Positions 33,358 through 43,294 are shown, counted from the stretch's first letter. The stretch: DNA of 64,000 nt from Streptomyces caniscabiei (GCF_014930365.1 NZ_JABXWI010000004.1:124001-188000), one strand, 5' to 3'. Notes: generated from the letters alone by a model not told the origin. Program-made: numbers and translations.

Positions 33358-34299
33358 CTACACCGCGCTCGACGGGGCTGACGAGTGACGCCGGCGCGCG
33401 AGGAGGAAGGGCACCGTGCTGCTGAGCAGGACCAGGAGCAGGACGACCACGCCCGCGGGGGTGAGCTGGACCGTCACCTGCAGCATGGTGGGCAGCACGG
33501 CCACCGCCACGCCCGCGACGGTCAACCGGTCACGCGCACCGAAGAGCAGGGCGATCGCGAGGACCCCGGCCCACAGGACCCCGGCCCCCAGCGGGCCGAT
33601 GACGCTGAGAACGCCCAGCGTATAGGGGGAGTACATCTCGACGAGCTGCACGCCCGACATCAGGACGGCCGCCAGGACGGCGGTTCCCATGATCGTGCGG
33701 CGCTGTGGCAGGGAGGGGCCGAGCAGATCCCTGGGTGCGGCGAGCACGACGGCGCCGGTGAGCAGCGCCACGGCCAGTCGGATCACAGCGATCGAGGGGG
33801 TGCCGTAGAAGCCGGAGGAGGCGAACGCGGCCGCCAGGACGTCGGCCAGGCACAGCACCATCGCGGCCACGACCAGTGCACGGGCCGCAGTCCAGCGCCC
33901 GGTCCAGACGGCCGCGAGCGCCACCAGCCAGAGCAGCGGCGTGAGGCCCGTGTTGGCGAGGCTCAGCACATTCGGGAGCGAGGACGTCGGCACGGTCCGG
34001 GCCCCGGGGGCCAAGAGCCACAACAGGCCCGCCACGAAGCTGCCCGTCGCCACGGCGACAGCCGGCGGGGCCGCCTGGGCCAGGACCTGACCCGCCATCC
34101 GGTCGGAGCCCAGGCCGGCACGCCGCCGCAGGCCATGGCCGGCGACATCGAGCGCCTCGCGCAGCCGGCCGAGCGGGCCGGCATGCTGCGTCGCCTCGGC
34201 ATAGATCGCGGTCAACTCGGCTCCGTGCTCAGCGCGGTAGGCGGCCGGATGAAGGCGCAGCGCCCAGCGGAACGCGAGTGAACTGTGCTGCTGTGTCAT
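33358..34299 (-). CDS. Multi-pass membrane protein in PadR operon
   Basis: The 313-residue protein has a cytoplasmic N-terminus of about 75 residues (WALRLHPAAYRAEHGAEL, typical of proteins encoded beside PadR regulators) and then about eight hydrophobic segments. Its start overlaps the padR stop by four bases. No enzymatic motif is visible. In such pairs the PadR protein represses the membrane gene; the function is unknown, perhaps envelope stress or transport. Confidence 0.82.
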   Translation of the reverse strand: MTQQHSSLAFRWALRLHPAAYRAEHGAELTAIYAEATQHAGPLGRLREALDVAGHGLRRRAGLGSDRMAGQVLAQAAPPAVAVATGSFVAGLLWLLAPGARTVPTSSLPNVLSLANTGLTPLLWLVALAAVWTGRWTAARALVVAAMVLCLADVLAAAFASSGFYGTPSIAVIRLAVALLTGAVVLAAPRDLLGPSLPQRRTIMGTAVLAAVLMSGVQLVEMYSPYTLGVLSVIGPLGAGVLWAGVLAIALLFGARDRLTVAGVAVAVLPTMLQVTVQLTPAGVVVLLLVLLSSTVPFLLARRRHSSAPSSAV

Positions 34300-34652
34300 G
34301 CCAGGGCCCCCTTCGGGCGGATGGCGAGTGCCCGAGGCGCGGCCAGTCGACGCTCCGCCTCGGCGACGACAGCACGCAGCCGCTCCGTCTCGGCGGCCAG
34401 CACGTCGCGGCCGGCCTCGGCGAGGGCGTAGACCTTGCGCGCCCGGCCGTCCACGACCTCCTCGCGCTCGACCCGGATCAGGCCCTGTTGGACCAGCCGG
34501 TCCAGCGCGCCGTAGAGAGTGCCGGTGCGCATCCGCACACGGCCCTGGGAGATCGCGTCGATCTCCTGAATCAGTCCATAGCCGTGCCTGGGCTCGTCGG
34601 CCAAGGCAGTGAGCAGGAGCAGCGTCGGCTCCTGAAGCGGTCGCTCATTCAT
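34296..34652 (-). CDS. PadR-family transcriptional regulator
   Basis: The 118-residue regulator has the PadR winged helix (EPTLLLLTALADEPRHGYGLIQEI, then RMRTGTLYGALDRLVQQGLIRVE) and a C-terminal dimer helix (RDVLAAETERLRAVVAEAERRLA). The ATG at 34652 follows AGGTGAC. An AT-rich stretch just upstream (ATATATAT, then ACATATG, 34653-34685) is a likely operator. It is coupled to the downstream membrane protein gene. Confidence 0.9.
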   Translation of the reverse strand: MNERPLQEPTLLLLTALADEPRHGYGLIQEIDAISQGRVRMRTGTLYGALDRLVQQGLIRVEREEVVDGRARKVYALAEAGRDVLAAETERLRAVVAEAERRLAAPRALAIRPKGALA

Positions 34653-34781
34653 GTCACCTATATATATCAGCGACCGACATATGTTGTCGATCGATTCATC
34701 GCTCCACGGCATACGGCGGCACTCCGTCAGGGAGCGCGACCGCGCGTGCCGGAGCGCCGACGTGGGGCACCCCCCCGGGAG

Positions 34782-35318
34782 CTAGTGGATCAAGGTATTC
34801 AGCATGATGATCACCAGGCCGATCAGCATGTCGAGGCCCCCTGCCCGGCACGAGGACGGCCAACCCTGCCCAGCTCTGCGGGCGGCCCAGGCGCCCAGGC
34901 CGAACAGGGCGACGGTGTTGAACAGCAGGGCCGCGTCCACCGCGGTGGCCTCCGCCCACCACCCGGCCGACGCGGCGAGCAGCACCGCCACCGTCGGCAG
35001 CACGGTGGCGACCAAGGGCCACTCCGCGAGCACCGACCGCAGTCTGCTGGTGGTGGCCGCCCCGTGGACGGACGCGCGCTGGGCGATGACGTGCGCGTAC
35101 CCATGGGCGGCACCGGACGCCAGCGCGGTGATCAGTACCCACAGCGCGTCCGCACCGGGGTCGGCCTCCTCCCCCGCCGCGTCCAGCGCGGCCGCCATGG
35201 CACTGGCCAGCACCAGTCCGTAGATGCCGCTGAACAGCCACTGCTCCGACGGCTGTCGCCGCAGGATCCCGCCGGCTGCGACACCCTCGGGGCTGCCATG
35301 GTCGGCGCGGTCGGACAT
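34782..35318 (-). CDS. Hypothetical membrane protein
   Basis: The 178-residue protein has five hydrophobic stretches, including SGIYGLVLASAMAAAL, ALWVLITALASGAAHGYAHVIA and LDMLIGLVIIMLNTLI at the C-terminus. No domain is recognised. It stands alone between padR and the NADAR gene, on the same strand as both. Confidence 0.75.
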   Translation of the reverse strand: MSDRADHGSPEGVAAGGILRRQPSEQWLFSGIYGLVLASAMAAALDAAGEEADPGADALWVLITALASGAAHGYAHVIAQRASVHGAATTSRLRSVLAEWPLVATVLPTVAVLLAASAGWWAEATAVDAALLFNTVALFGLGAWAARRAGQGWPSSCRAGGLDMLIGLVIIMLNTLIH

Positions 35319-35427
35319 CGCATCGCCTCGTTGCGGGAGGAGGGCTGGTTCCGCACATGCTCACGTGTATGACGTCAGGGAACACGCCACCACGCGAGCG
35401 GGCCTGGCTGTTGCGCCCGAAGAGAGG

Positions 35428-35898
35428 TCACCCGACCTCGAAGTCAGTGGCCATGGCCGGCTCGGCGCGCAACTGGTTACGGGTGCGCACCAGAATCCGC
35501 CCGAGCATGTTCTTGCCGTTCCCGGTCCTGCCCCGACCCCAGTAGTGATCGGTGGTGGTGTCCTCGACGATCTCTTCGTCACCGGTGGACAGCAGGACGC
35601 CACGGATATCGGCACGCGCGCGGAACTTCGCCGCCACCGCACGGCGCATCACGTCGTCCTTGACGCGCTCCCAGTCCCTCCGCAGAGGTCTGGACGATTC
35701 ACGGCCCAGCTCCGCTGCGCGCAGCGGCGTGCGCGCCCGCCGGACGAGATCCGCGTGGCGGGTGCCCTTGAACTTCTGTGCCTGGAAGTAGTGCTCCGAG
35801 GTCGGCCACCAGAGACCGTCGAGGTCGAAGCCGTGAGCGGAGAAGTTCGAGAAGCACCCGTAGGGGACGTCGTCCGCGCCATAGAAGTAGATCGTCAC
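35428..35898 (-). CDS. NADAR-domain protein (YbiA-like)
   Basis: The 156-residue protein is a NADAR/YbiA-type N-glycosidase, a family acting on ADP-ribose derivatives and on damaged riboflavin intermediates. The diagnostic segments are FYGADDVPYGCFSNFS, WWPTSEHYFQAQKF, MRRAVAAKF and HYWGRGRTGNGKNMLGRIL. I chose the GTG at 35898, directly before TIYFYGADD; the upstream frame has no resemblance. No ADP-ribosylating toxin gene is adjacent, so a role in riboflavin waste removal or ADP-ribose chemistry cannot be separated. Confidence 0.86.
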   Translation of the reverse strand: MTIYFYGADDVPYGCFSNFSAHGFDLDGLWWPTSEHYFQAQKFKGTRHADLVRRARTPLRAAELGRESSRPLRRDWERVKDDVMRRAVAAKFRARADIRGVLLSTGDEEIVEDTTTDHYWGRGRTGNGKNMLGRILVRTRNQLRAEPAMATDFEVG

Positions 35899-36049
35899 AC
35901 GAACCTCACGGGTGGTACGGAAACCCGCACCGTGGCAGGCGTGCGCAGACCCCCGCAACCCGTTTCCTCGACTGGCAGGCGCAACCGACGTACCAGGGGA
36001 GCCCCGGCACTCATCGAGTGCGAGGGCTCCCCCGGTCAACCGTGGGTGG

Positions 36050-37996
36050 CTAGTTGAGATGCGCCGTCTTGCTGGCGACGAGGTGGCCGGCCTCGAAGCC
36101 GTCGATGCGGGCAGAGTGCGCGACTGTCGCGACGGGCACCGTCACGTCGGCCTGCCCATCGGTGAGGTCCACTGATGCGCGCGGTCGCTGGTCGACGTAG
36201 ACGTCCACGCGATCGACGTTCGTCGCCTTCACCTTGAGCTTCAAGGAGCCGTTGACGGACACGGCGTCCGTGATGGACACGGCGTGCGGCTCCCGGTCCT
36301 TCAGGAGCATGCCCGCCCGCTCGAAGAGATCGACGTTGTCCTCCAGGAGGTCCCGACGGGTCATCCGGTGCTGGTGGTCGGGGACGACGCCCAGGTCCTC
36401 CACCGGGGTGCCGGACAGCTTGCCGACCCGGAGGGTGCGGCGGATGGACACGCGCATACCGCTTCCCTTCGGCAGCGGCACGTACGGGCTGTCCGGGTCG
36501 TCCTGGAGGAGGTCGGAGAGCAACTGGTGGGTCCAGACGTTGGCTCCGCCGGCGCCGGTGTTGTCGTCGGTGCCGAGCACAGGGCCGATGCCGTGGTCCT
36601 GGAAACCGGCGGCGAAGATGTCGGTGGCGGAGTAGCAGCGGGCGTTGGTGATGAGAACCACCGGCCCGAAGTACTGCTGCCCGATGGCGTTGGCGCCGTC
36701 CTCGGGGGTGAGGGGGAAGGCGCTGGAGAAGGTGGCGCCGATCTCGAGGGCCTGATCCATGGAGGGGACCCAGGCACCCAGGTCGATGCCCGAGGAGCCG
36801 TCCTGGTGCTTGCGGCAGATACGCAGGTTGAGCGGGGTGTTGATGAACTGCACCGGTTCGGGGGCGATCCGGCGGGGCGTGAGGACCTGGAGGGCGAACT
36901 CGGAAGCGTGGATGTGGCCGCCGCCGTTGTCGCGGACATCCACGATGAGGCCGTTCTGCGGCAGTTCCCCGATGAGGCGGACGAACTCCCGGACGAAGGC
37001 CATCGGGTCGTTCACGCTGAACGTGAAGATCCGGATGTGGCCGAACGTCCCGGACGACGTCTCCACACGCTGGGCCTTGAACACCTTGGGCATCGTCGTG
37101 GCGACCTCGCCCTGGCGCAGTTCGGGCGCGGCCTCGTCGGCCCGGACGGCCTGCTCCTGAGCGACGACCCGGGGGGCGAACAACAACACCTTGGCCCGGC
37201 CTGCCTCGTCCGCGTCCAGGTCCAGGCCCTGGGCCAGGGCGGTGGCGCTGATCACGTCCGCGTTCACCATGGGCGGAAGATTTTCCACGATCCGCCAGTT
37301 CTCGCGCAGCTCACGGGGTGTGCCGCTGTCGTCGATGTAGCTGACGGTCACCCATTCCTCGAACGGCGGCAGGTGGATCTTCAACGGCCGCACGGTCAGC
37401 GACTGAACGCCTCGGCTGCGCCGAGCAGGAGCGTTGCTGCCGGCGAACCGGGCGGCGTTCAGGTCGACGGCGGACGAGATGGGGATGCCGCTCCAGTGGG
37501 TGATCTCGGCGCCGGGCTCGAAGCCGGGTGCGGAGAAGCCCTCGGCCACGTGAGTGACCATGAAGTGGGTGCCCTGTTCGTCCGTGTACTGCTCGACGAG
37601 GAACGGCAGGAAGGCGATCCGGCCCGAGAAAGGGTCGGGAAGCAGGTAGTTCGTGTGCAGGTCTCTGACGGAGTGGAAGATCTCCGACACCTCGGCGTGG
37701 AAGAGCCACTCCCGAGTCATGGTCTGCTGTGTCTGCCGCTCCAGACGCCGCCGTAGCACCCGCAGGCGCTGTACCGGGTTCACGGCGTGCATCGCGGCTT
37801 TGAGCGGCAGGTGGACGTAGTTCTGCTCCAGCAGGACGAGCGCCTGATCGACGATGCGGCGACGCTCCTCCAACGTGAGCGTGCCGGCACCTTCGAGGAA
37901 GCTGCTCAGGGGGGTGGAGGTGGCCAGGTGGGCGCGGACCGGTTCAGCGGCCCGCTGAATGAAGGTGGCTGTTCTGTCGTCAGATGAATCCGCCAT
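36050..37996 (-). CDS. S41-family C-terminal-processing-like peptidase
   Basis: The 648-residue protein has a tail-specific-protease-type catalytic core. GLIVDVRDNGGGHIHASEF near residue 305 is the oxyanion-region strand, and ITNARCYSATDIFAAGFQDHG near residue 410 contains the nucleophile Ser. A helical N-terminal domain (about residues 1-110) and a beta-rich region with a possible PDZ-like part (AEGFSAPGFEPGAEITHWSG) precede it. The C-terminal ~90 residues form another beta domain. No signal peptide is seen, so it is probably cytoplasmic. The ATG at 37996 follows GAGGG. Confidence 0.8.
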   Translation of the reverse strand: MADSSDDRTATFIQRAAEPVRAHLATSTPLSSFLEGAGTLTLEERRRIVDQALVLLEQNYVHLPLKAAMHAVNPVQRLRVLRRRLERQTQQTMTREWLFHAEVSEIFHSVRDLHTNYLLPDPFSGRIAFLPFLVEQYTDEQGTHFMVTHVAEGFSAPGFEPGAEITHWSGIPISSAVDLNAARFAGSNAPARRSRGVQSLTVRPLKIHLPPFEEWVTVSYIDDSGTPRELRENWRIVENLPPMVNADVISATALAQGLDLDADEAGRAKVLLFAPRVVAQEQAVRADEAAPELRQGEVATTMPKVFKAQRVETSSGTFGHIRIFTFSVNDPMAFVREFVRLIGELPQNGLIVDVRDNGGGHIHASEFALQVLTPRRIAPEPVQFINTPLNLRICRKHQDGSSGIDLGAWVPSMDQALEIGATFSSAFPLTPEDGANAIGQQYFGPVVLITNARCYSATDIFAAGFQDHGIGPVLGTDDNTGAGGANVWTHQLLSDLLQDDPDSPYVPLPKGSGMRVSIRRTLRVGKLSGTPVEDLGVVPDHQHRMTRRDLLEDNVDLFERAGMLLKDREPHAVSITDAVSVNGSLKLKVKATNVDRVDVYVDQRPRASVDLTDGQADVTVPVATVAHSARIDGFEAGHLVASKTAHLN

Positions 37997-38219
37997 GGTG
38001 TCCCTCAAATGTGGAGGTCAGGGGTTTCTCACCGTCGGGCTCGGCGGAGTGCCGCAGGGGGAGATACACGGCATCTGCACCTGATCGGACAGGAAAGTGC
38101 CTCCAACGGCCGACAGGGGCGGGCGGACCTCGCCGGTGCGGGGGCCCGTGGGATGCCGGCGGTGCGGCGTGCCGTCCCGATGGCCGATCAGCGGTCATGT
38201 GGCGGCGGTCGGCTGTCGG

Positions 38220-38666
38220 TCAGGGCCGCTTGGGTCCGCGAAGGGGCAGTGTCCGGCTGTAGACGACGCTGGTGGTCGTGGTGCCGAAGCCGGCCAGTTC
38301 GTCCATGAGCGTCTCCAGGTGTTCCATGGAGGTCGCGGCCACCTTCAGGGTGTAGCAGTCGTCGCCGGTGGTCCGCAGGCACTCCAGGATCTCTCGGCGT
38401 TCGGCGAGCAGGCGGTGCAGTGGCTGATGGCGGTTGCCGGGGTACTTCAGGCGGACGACGGCGAGCACCGGGTAGCCGACCTTGGCCAGGTCCACGGTGG
38501 CGTGGTAGCCGGTGATGACGCCCAGCGACTCCAGATTCCGTACCCGCTCGGTGGTGGCCGACGGGCTGAGGCTGACGCGGCGCCCCAGCTCGCTGAGGGA
38601 GAGGCGGGCGTCCTGCTGCAACTGCTCGATGATCGCCCAGTCGATGTCGTCGAGATTCACGGCCAT
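38220..38666 (-). CDS. Lrp/AsnC-family regulator
   Basis: The 148-residue regulator has an N-terminal helix-turn-helix (LDDIDWAIIEQLQQDARLSLSE, then LSPSATTERVRNLESLGVITGY) and a C-terminal RAM ligand-binding domain (residues about 65-140). It is divergent from the LLM oxidoreductase gene 93 bp away. A T-rich/A-rich promoter stretch (CGATATTACCGG) lies between them. Confidence 0.9.
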   Translation of the reverse strand: MAVNLDDIDWAIIEQLQQDARLSLSELGRRVSLSPSATTERVRNLESLGVITGYHATVDLAKVGYPVLAVVRLKYPGNRHQPLHRLLAERREILECLRTTGDDCYTLKVAATSMEHLETLMDELAGFGTTTTSVVYSRTLPLRGPKRP

Positions 38667-38759
38667 GGCGCGATATTACCGGGAGATTCACTGCGGGAAG
38701 CGGGAACTACGGGGAAGGTTCGGTTCCCCGCAGCGTGATCACCGCAATAACCTCGAGGC

Positions 38760-39572
38760 ATGCAACTTGGTGTCAACGTACCGAACTTCGGGCCCGGGAC
38801 CGACCCGGGCGTGCTGCGTGAGTGGGCGCGGGTCGTGGCGGGGAGCGGGTTCGATCTGCTGATGGTGTCGGACCACGTGGCCGTCACCCCGGATGTGGCG
38901 GAGCGGTATCCGGAGCCGTTCTACGACCCGTTCACCACGCTGTCCTGGCTGGCCGGTATCAGCGGCGGCGAGCTGTCGCTGGGCACGACCGTGTTGGTGC
39001 TGCCGTACCGTCATCCGCTGCTGGCGGCACGGATGGCGAGCAGTCTGCAACGGCTCAGCGGTGGGCGGTTCGTGCTCGGAGTGGGGGTCGGATGGGCGCG
39101 GCAGGAGTTCGACGCGCTCGGGGTACCGTTCGGCGCGCGGGGCCGGCTGACCGACGAGTACCTGGGGGTGATGCGGCAGGTGTGGGAGGCGGAGGGCCAA
39201 GTCGCGCCCGCGGTGTGGGTCGGCGGGCACAGTGCGGCGGCGATCCGGCGGGCAATCAGGTTCGGCGATGCCTGGCATCCGCTGAGGCTTCCGCTGACGC
39301 GGATGCGGTCGGTTCTCGCGGACAACGCGTTGCCGGGGTTCGCGCCGCGGATCGCGCTGCGTCTGACCGACGCTCCGGTCGACGACGCCGAGCGGCCGGC
39401 CGGCGTCGGCGACATGCAGCAGATCGTGAGTGATCTGGCGGAGCTTCGCGGGCTCGGTGCCCAGACGGTGGTGCTCGACCCCTACCACGGGGACCCGGCT
39501 CAGACCCGTCGGCCCGAGGCTGCGTGGCGCGCGCTCACCGCGGTCGCCGAGCGGTGGAGGACGGCGTCGTGA
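38760..39572 (+). CDS. LLM-class F420-dependent oxidoreductase
   Basis: The 270-residue TIM-barrel enzyme is of the luciferase-like class. Conserved strands are QLGVNVPNFGPGT at the start, LLMVSDHVAVT near residue 33, GTTVLVLPYRHPLLAARMASSLQRLSGGRF near 75-105 and LGVGVGWARQEFDALG after it. Actinobacterial members usually use F420. The stop overlaps the GTG of the deaminase gene. The substrate is unknown. Confidence 0.86.
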   Translation: MQLGVNVPNFGPGTDPGVLREWARVVAGSGFDLLMVSDHVAVTPDVAERYPEPFYDPFTTLSWLAGISGGELSLGTTVLVLPYRHPLLAARMASSLQRLSGGRFVLGVGVGWARQEFDALGVPFGARGRLTDEYLGVMRQVWEAEGQVAPAVWVGGHSAAAIRRAIRFGDAWHPLRLPLTRMRSVLADNALPGFAPRIALRLTDAPVDDAERPAGVGDMQQIVSDLAELRGLGAQTVVLDPYHGDPAQTRRPEAAWRALTAVAERWRTAS

Positions 39573-40021
39573 TCACCCCTGCTGACGAGGTGCTGCTGCG
39601 GCGAGCCATCGGTATCGCGGCGCGCGCGGTGGAACTGGGCGACGCGCCGTACGGCTCGCTGCTGGCGGGGCCGGATGGGGCGATCCTCGCCGAGGCGCAC
39701 AACACGGTCCGGCGGGACGACGACATCACGGCCCATCCGGAGTTGAAGCTCGCCCGGTGGGCGGCGCGTGAGCTGGATACGGACACGGCCGCCCGCACCA
39801 CCATGTACACGAGCTGCCAGCCGTGCGGCATGTGCGGCGGCGGCATCGTTCGCTCCGGCATCGGCCGGGTCGTGTTCGCGCTCTCCACCGAGCAACTCGT
39901 CGAACTCAACCCGGAGTCGGGCCTCTGGCCGTCAGTGACGCAGGACGGTCCGGCCCTGTTCGACGAGGCGCGCGCACCCATCAACTCCTATTACGGGCCA
40001 GGCCCATCGGCCGGTACTTGA
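39569..40021 (+). CDS. Cytidine/deoxycytidylate-type nucleoside deaminase
   Basis: The 150-residue zinc deaminase has the His and proton-shuttle Glu in AHPELKLARW (HPE instead of the common HAE) and the zinc Cys pair in SCQPCGMCGGG near residue 90. The C-terminal PINSYYGPG resembles guanine-deaminase/tRNA-deaminase-like families. The GTG at 39569 has GGAGGA seven bases upstream and overlaps the previous stop. It is cotranscribed with the LLM gene. Confidence 0.86.
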   Translation: MITPADEVLLRRAIGIAARAVELGDAPYGSLLAGPDGAILAEAHNTVRRDDDITAHPELKLARWAARELDTDTAARTTMYTSCQPCGMCGGGIVRSGIGRVVFALSTEQLVELNPESGLWPSVTQDGPALFDEARAPINSYYGPGPSAGT

Positions 40022-40061
40022 CCCGAGGCTCCTCATGCCGCCCTAGGCATCGCGAGCGTGG

Positions 40062-40092
40062 GTGGGGTTCCTGGGCCCAGCAGGAACCCCAC
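40062..40092. terminator. Hairpin terminator
   Basis: GTGGGGTTCCTG and its exact complement enclose a 7-nt loop, 40 bp after the deaminase stop and about 105 bp from the stop of the convergent gene. Confidence 0.78.
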
Positions 40093-40198
40093 GTCGCGAG
40101 CTGTACATCTGGGGTGTCAGGCGCCGCTCTGTTCGGACAGCGGGATCGGCCCCTTCACTTCCTCACCGTTCAGAAGTCGGCACCCGTTACCCGCAGGG

Positions 40199-40585
40199 TC
40201 ACGCGCGTTCTCGCGGCTCTTCCTGAAAGGCCGTCCGCTGCTCCCGCCCTTCGGACACGAGCGGCTCCGGCGGACGGCCCTTCAGTTCCCGCTCCCTGGC
40301 GGCCAGGGCCCTCCCCAGCATCTTCGCCCGGTAGGGGTTGGACGTATCGAGGGCCTTCGCCACCTCCACGGCTTCGTCCAGCAGGGCCAACCGTCGTTCG
40401 GGCAACTCCCGCACCAGGGGTGACGCGCTTGCCTCTATCAGGACGTACGCCAGCTTCGACCCGTACGCCTCCGGCTCGACCTGTGTCAGAAGCCGGTAGA
40501 TCCACAGCCCTTCCACACCGCGCACCACCCGCCGGTTGGCGCTCAGCAGCCTGACCCTCGCCAGCACGACCATGTCCTGATCCAT
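40199..40585 (-). CDS. Hypothetical helical protein
   Basis: The 128-residue protein is mostly helical, with VVRGVEGLWIYRLLTQVEPEAY, then RELPERRLALLDEAVEVAKAL and a charged C-terminus. The pattern of a short TPR-like hairpin is possible. The ATG follows AGGGGATCG. No family is recognised. A neighbouring product on the same strand is lacking. Confidence 0.6.
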   Translation of the reverse strand: MDQDMVVLARVRLLSANRRVVRGVEGLWIYRLLTQVEPEAYGSKLAYVLIEASASPLVRELPERRLALLDEAVEVAKALDTSNPYRAKMLGRALAARERELKGRPPEPLVSEGREQRTAFQEEPRERA

Positions 40586-41116
40586 CGATCCCCTTCGTCA
40601 GCCCCCGGACCGTGCACGTCATGCGGTGAGACAGCACGGCGACCGCGCCGACAGCCGCGAGCGGTTGCCGACACGTAGGCCGGGGGTTTGGATGACGACG
40701 AGTCTGACGCGCGGCACCGACGGCCACAAGAAGAAACAGGGGTGCGCTGCGTCCTACCGAAAACCGCCTCCGAGCAGGCATGATGGACCTGACACTCGCT
40801 CGAGGCCCGTCTGTCGACGCGCGGCCGATCGCGAGCACTCGTTCATCGTCCGCCGCATCCAGGCGCCGGAGTACACGAAGTCGACGGGACGCGGGCCCAC
40901 CGACGATGATGACCAACGGGCATAGATCACCGCTCCGCGGCGCTGAAGCTGACGTCCGGGAAGCCGGCGAGAGGGTGGACCGCACGGTCGCCTCCGCTGG
41001 TTCCCCGCGGCGGGCAGTGGTGGATGCCATAGCCGGTGGGTTGATGAACAGAGTCGTTCGATCGGGAGTGGGTCCGTCCCTCGCGGGGGCCCGCCCCAGC
41101 GGAAAGGGAGCCGTCC
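40586..41116. other. Non-coding stretch upstream of lpdA
   Basis: About 530 bp with no convincing gene on either strand. It should hold the promoters of the gene at 40199-40585 and of the dihydrolipoyl dehydrogenase gene, whose ribosome-binding site is AAAGGGAG. No strong repeats were seen. Confidence 0.5.
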
Positions 41117-42529
41117 ATGGACGAGCAGGGTGAGCGCTTCGACGTCGTCGTACTCGGCGCGGGCCCCGGCGGATATGTCGCCGCCATCAGGGCCGCCCAG
41201 CTGGGCAAGCGTGTCGCGGTCGTCGAGGAGAAGTACTGGGGTGGGGTCTGCCTGAACGTGGGCTGTATCCCCACCAAGGCGCTGCTGCGCAACGCCGAGC
41301 TCGCGCACATCTTCACGCGCGAGGCGAAGACCTTCGGGATCAAGGCCGAGGGTGAGGTCTCCTTCGACTACGGGGAGGCCTTCCGCCGCAGCCGGAAGGT
41401 CGCGGACGGGCGGGTCAAGGGCGTCCACTACCTGATGAAGAAGAACAAGATCACGGAGATCAGCGGTCGCGGCACCTTCCTCGACCCGCACACGCTCCAG
41501 GTGGCCGACTACGACGGCAACACCCGCGCCATCGGCTTCGAGCACTGCATCATCGCCGCCGGGGCGACCCCCAGGCTGCTGCCCGGCACCCGCCGTACCT
41601 CGCGCGTGGTGACGTACGAGGAGCAGATCCTCGCCGAGGACCTGCCGCAGTCGATCGTCATCGCCGGTGCCGGGGCCATCGGCGTCGAGTTCGCCTACAT
41701 CCTGCACAACTACGGCGTGAAGGTCACCGTCGTGGAGTTCCTGGACCGGATCGCCCCACTGGAGGACGTCGAGGTCTCCGCCGAACTCGCCAAGCAGTAC
41801 CGGAAGTTGGGCATCGACGTCCTCACCTCGACCCGCGTCGAGTCCATCGACGAGTCCGGTCCGCAGGTCCGGGTCACGGTCACCGGCAAGGACGGCGCCC
41901 AGCAGGTCCTGGAGGCCGACAAGGTCCTGCAGGCGATCGGCTTCGCGCCGAACGTCACCGGCTACGGCCTGGAGAACACCGGCGTGCGGGTCACCGAGCG
42001 CGGCGCGATCGACGTCGACGGCCGCTGCCGCACCTCCGTCCCGCACATCTTCGCCATCGGCGACGTCACCGCGAAGCTGATGCTCGCGCACGCCGCCGAG
42101 GCGATGGGCATGGTCGCCGCCGAGACGATCGCGGACGCGGAGACCATGGAACTGGACTACGTGATGATCCCGCGGTCCACCTTCTGCCAGCCGCAGATCG
42201 CCAGCTTCGGCTACACCGAGGCGCAGGCGCGGGAGAAGGGGTTCGACGTCCAGGTCGTCAAGTTCCCCTTCACCGCGAACGCCAAGGCGCACGGCCTGGG
42301 CGACGCGAGCGGCTTCGTGAAGCTGATCAGCGACGCCAAGTACGGCGAGCTCCTCGGCGGGCATCTCATCGGCCCGGACGTCACCGAACTCCTTCCCGAG
42401 CTGACCCTGGCCCAGCAGTGGGACCTCACGGTCCATGAGGTCGCCCGCAACGTCCACGCCCACCCGACCCTCGGCGAAGCGGTCAAGGAGGCCGTCCACG
42501 GTCTCGCCGGCCACATGATCAACATGTAG
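41117..42529 (+). CDS. lpdA: Dihydrolipoyl dehydrogenase
   Basis: The E3 flavoprotein reoxidises dihydrolipoamide of 2-oxoacid dehydrogenase complexes. It has 470 residues. The FAD site [19 protein letters not shown] is at residue 10, the redox disulfide in [13 protein letters not shown] near residues 45-50, the NAD site [14 protein letters not shown] near 181 and the FAD motif IFAIGDVT near 312. The C-terminal His and Glu are in [13 protein letters not shown]. No E1/E2 genes are adjacent, which is usual for the shared Streptomyces enzyme. Confidence 0.95.
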   Translation: MDEQGERFDVVVLGAGPGGYVAAIRAAQLGKRVAVVEEKYWGGVCLNVGCIPTKALLRNAELAHIFTREAKTFGIKAEGEVSFDYGEAFRRSRKVADGRVKGVHYLMKKNKITEISGRGTFLDPHTLQVADYDGNTRAIGFEHCIIAAGATPRLLPGTRRTSRVVTYEEQILAEDLPQSIVIAGAGAIGVEFAYILHNYGVKVTVVEFLDRIAPLEDVEVSAELAKQYRKLGIDVLTSTRVESIDESGPQVRVTVTGKDGAQQVLEADKVLQAIGFAPNVTGYGLENTGVRVTERGAIDVDGRCRTSVPHIFAIGDVTAKLMLAHAAEAMGMVAAETIADAETMELDYVMIPRSTFCQPQIASFGYTEAQAREKGFDVQVVKFPFTANAKAHGLGDASGFVKLISDAKYGELLGGHLIGPDVTELLPELTLAQQWDLTVHEVARNVHAHPTLGEAVKEAVHGLAGHMINM

Positions 42530-42547
42530 TGCGGTCCCGGTCCCGAC

Positions 42548-42563
42548 CCCCGGACGGCCGGGG
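42548..42563 (+). terminator. Hairpin after lpdA
   Basis: CCCCGG and CCGGGG enclose a 4-nt loop, 19 bp after the lpdA stop. Confidence 0.55.
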
Positions 42564-42647
42564 TGTCGCCGTCCTCGGCACGCGCTGCTGCCGGTGCTCG
42601 CGCCGAGGGCGCCGGGCCGGTCGCGCCATGGGTGTGGCGGTGGTCCG

Positions 42648-42980
42648 TCAGGCCGACGGGTCGTGGCCCCAGTTCATGAGGGAGTACCTCCACCGGGTGT
42701 CCCGTACGTCGCCCGTGGGCCGTTGCGCGAGGTGGCGCCGGATGTAGCCGATGACCTTCCGCATGTGCTGGTAGTCGTCGTCCGTGAGGTCGCCCTTCCG
42801 GGCGTGCAGGATGCCGACGATCCGGCGGCCGGAGGCGTGGCCCGTGGACTCACCGCCGTCCTCGCGCTGCCCGGCGCTCTGCGACTCCTCCGAATCCAGC
42901 CACTTCTCCAGGTCGCCGGGCTTCATGTTCACCAGCTCGCGGAACTCGTCCCACGTCTCTTTGTGCTCGTCGCCCGCCAC
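42648..42980 (-). CDS. DUF3140 protein
   Basis: The 110-residue acidic protein matches the DUF3140 pattern: WDEFRELVNMKPGDLEKWLDS, then GRRIVGILHARKGDLTDDDYQHMRKVIGYIRRHLAQRP and WRYSLMNWGHDP. The function of the family is unknown. It sits 6 bp downstream of the DUF2945 gene, a pairing that is frequent in actinobacteria, so they probably form one unit. Confidence 0.88.
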   Translation of the reverse strand: MAGDEHKETWDEFRELVNMKPGDLEKWLDSEESQSAGQREDGGESTGHASGRRIVGILHARKGDLTDDDYQHMRKVIGYIRRHLAQRPTGDVRDTRWRYSLMNWGHDPSA

Positions 42981-42986
42981 GCGGCA

Positions 42987-43214
42987 TCACTTCTTCTTCA
43001 GCGCGGACGGCTTGTGCACCGCGGACCTGCCGGATTTCTCGCTGCGGACCTGGTACTGCGGCTCCTCGGGCGAGGCGTCCACCGTTCGTCCCGCGGCCTT
43101 CTTCCGCTCCGTGATCCTCTCCTCCACCTCACCCTCGGCCTGACTGCCGTGACTGCTCCAGGCGACCTTGTCGCCCTTCTTCAGCTTCTTGCCCTTGCTC
43201 GGCTGTTTGGCCAC
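42987..43214 (-). CDS. DUF2945 (hypervirulence-associated TUDOR-like) protein
   Basis: The 75-residue basic protein has the DUF2945 core KKGDKVAWSSHGSQAEGEV, then a variable region and YQVRSEKSGRSAVHKPSAL, ending in KKK. The GTG at 43214 follows AAGGAG. A longer frame to 43298 overlaps the decarboxylase gene and lacks resemblance. A nucleic-acid or chromatin-like role is proposed for the family, without proof. Confidence 0.85.
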   Translation of the reverse strand: MAKQPSKGKKLKKGDKVAWSSHGSQAEGEVEERITERKKAAGRTVDASPEEPQYQVRSEKSGRSAVHKPSALKKK

Positions 43215-43294
43215 GCCGTTCTCCTTCCCGCGCGCTGCGCGCAACTCGCCCCTCGGCTCTTCCAGGGTGCGGGCTCGCCGCTCGCGTCGCAGCT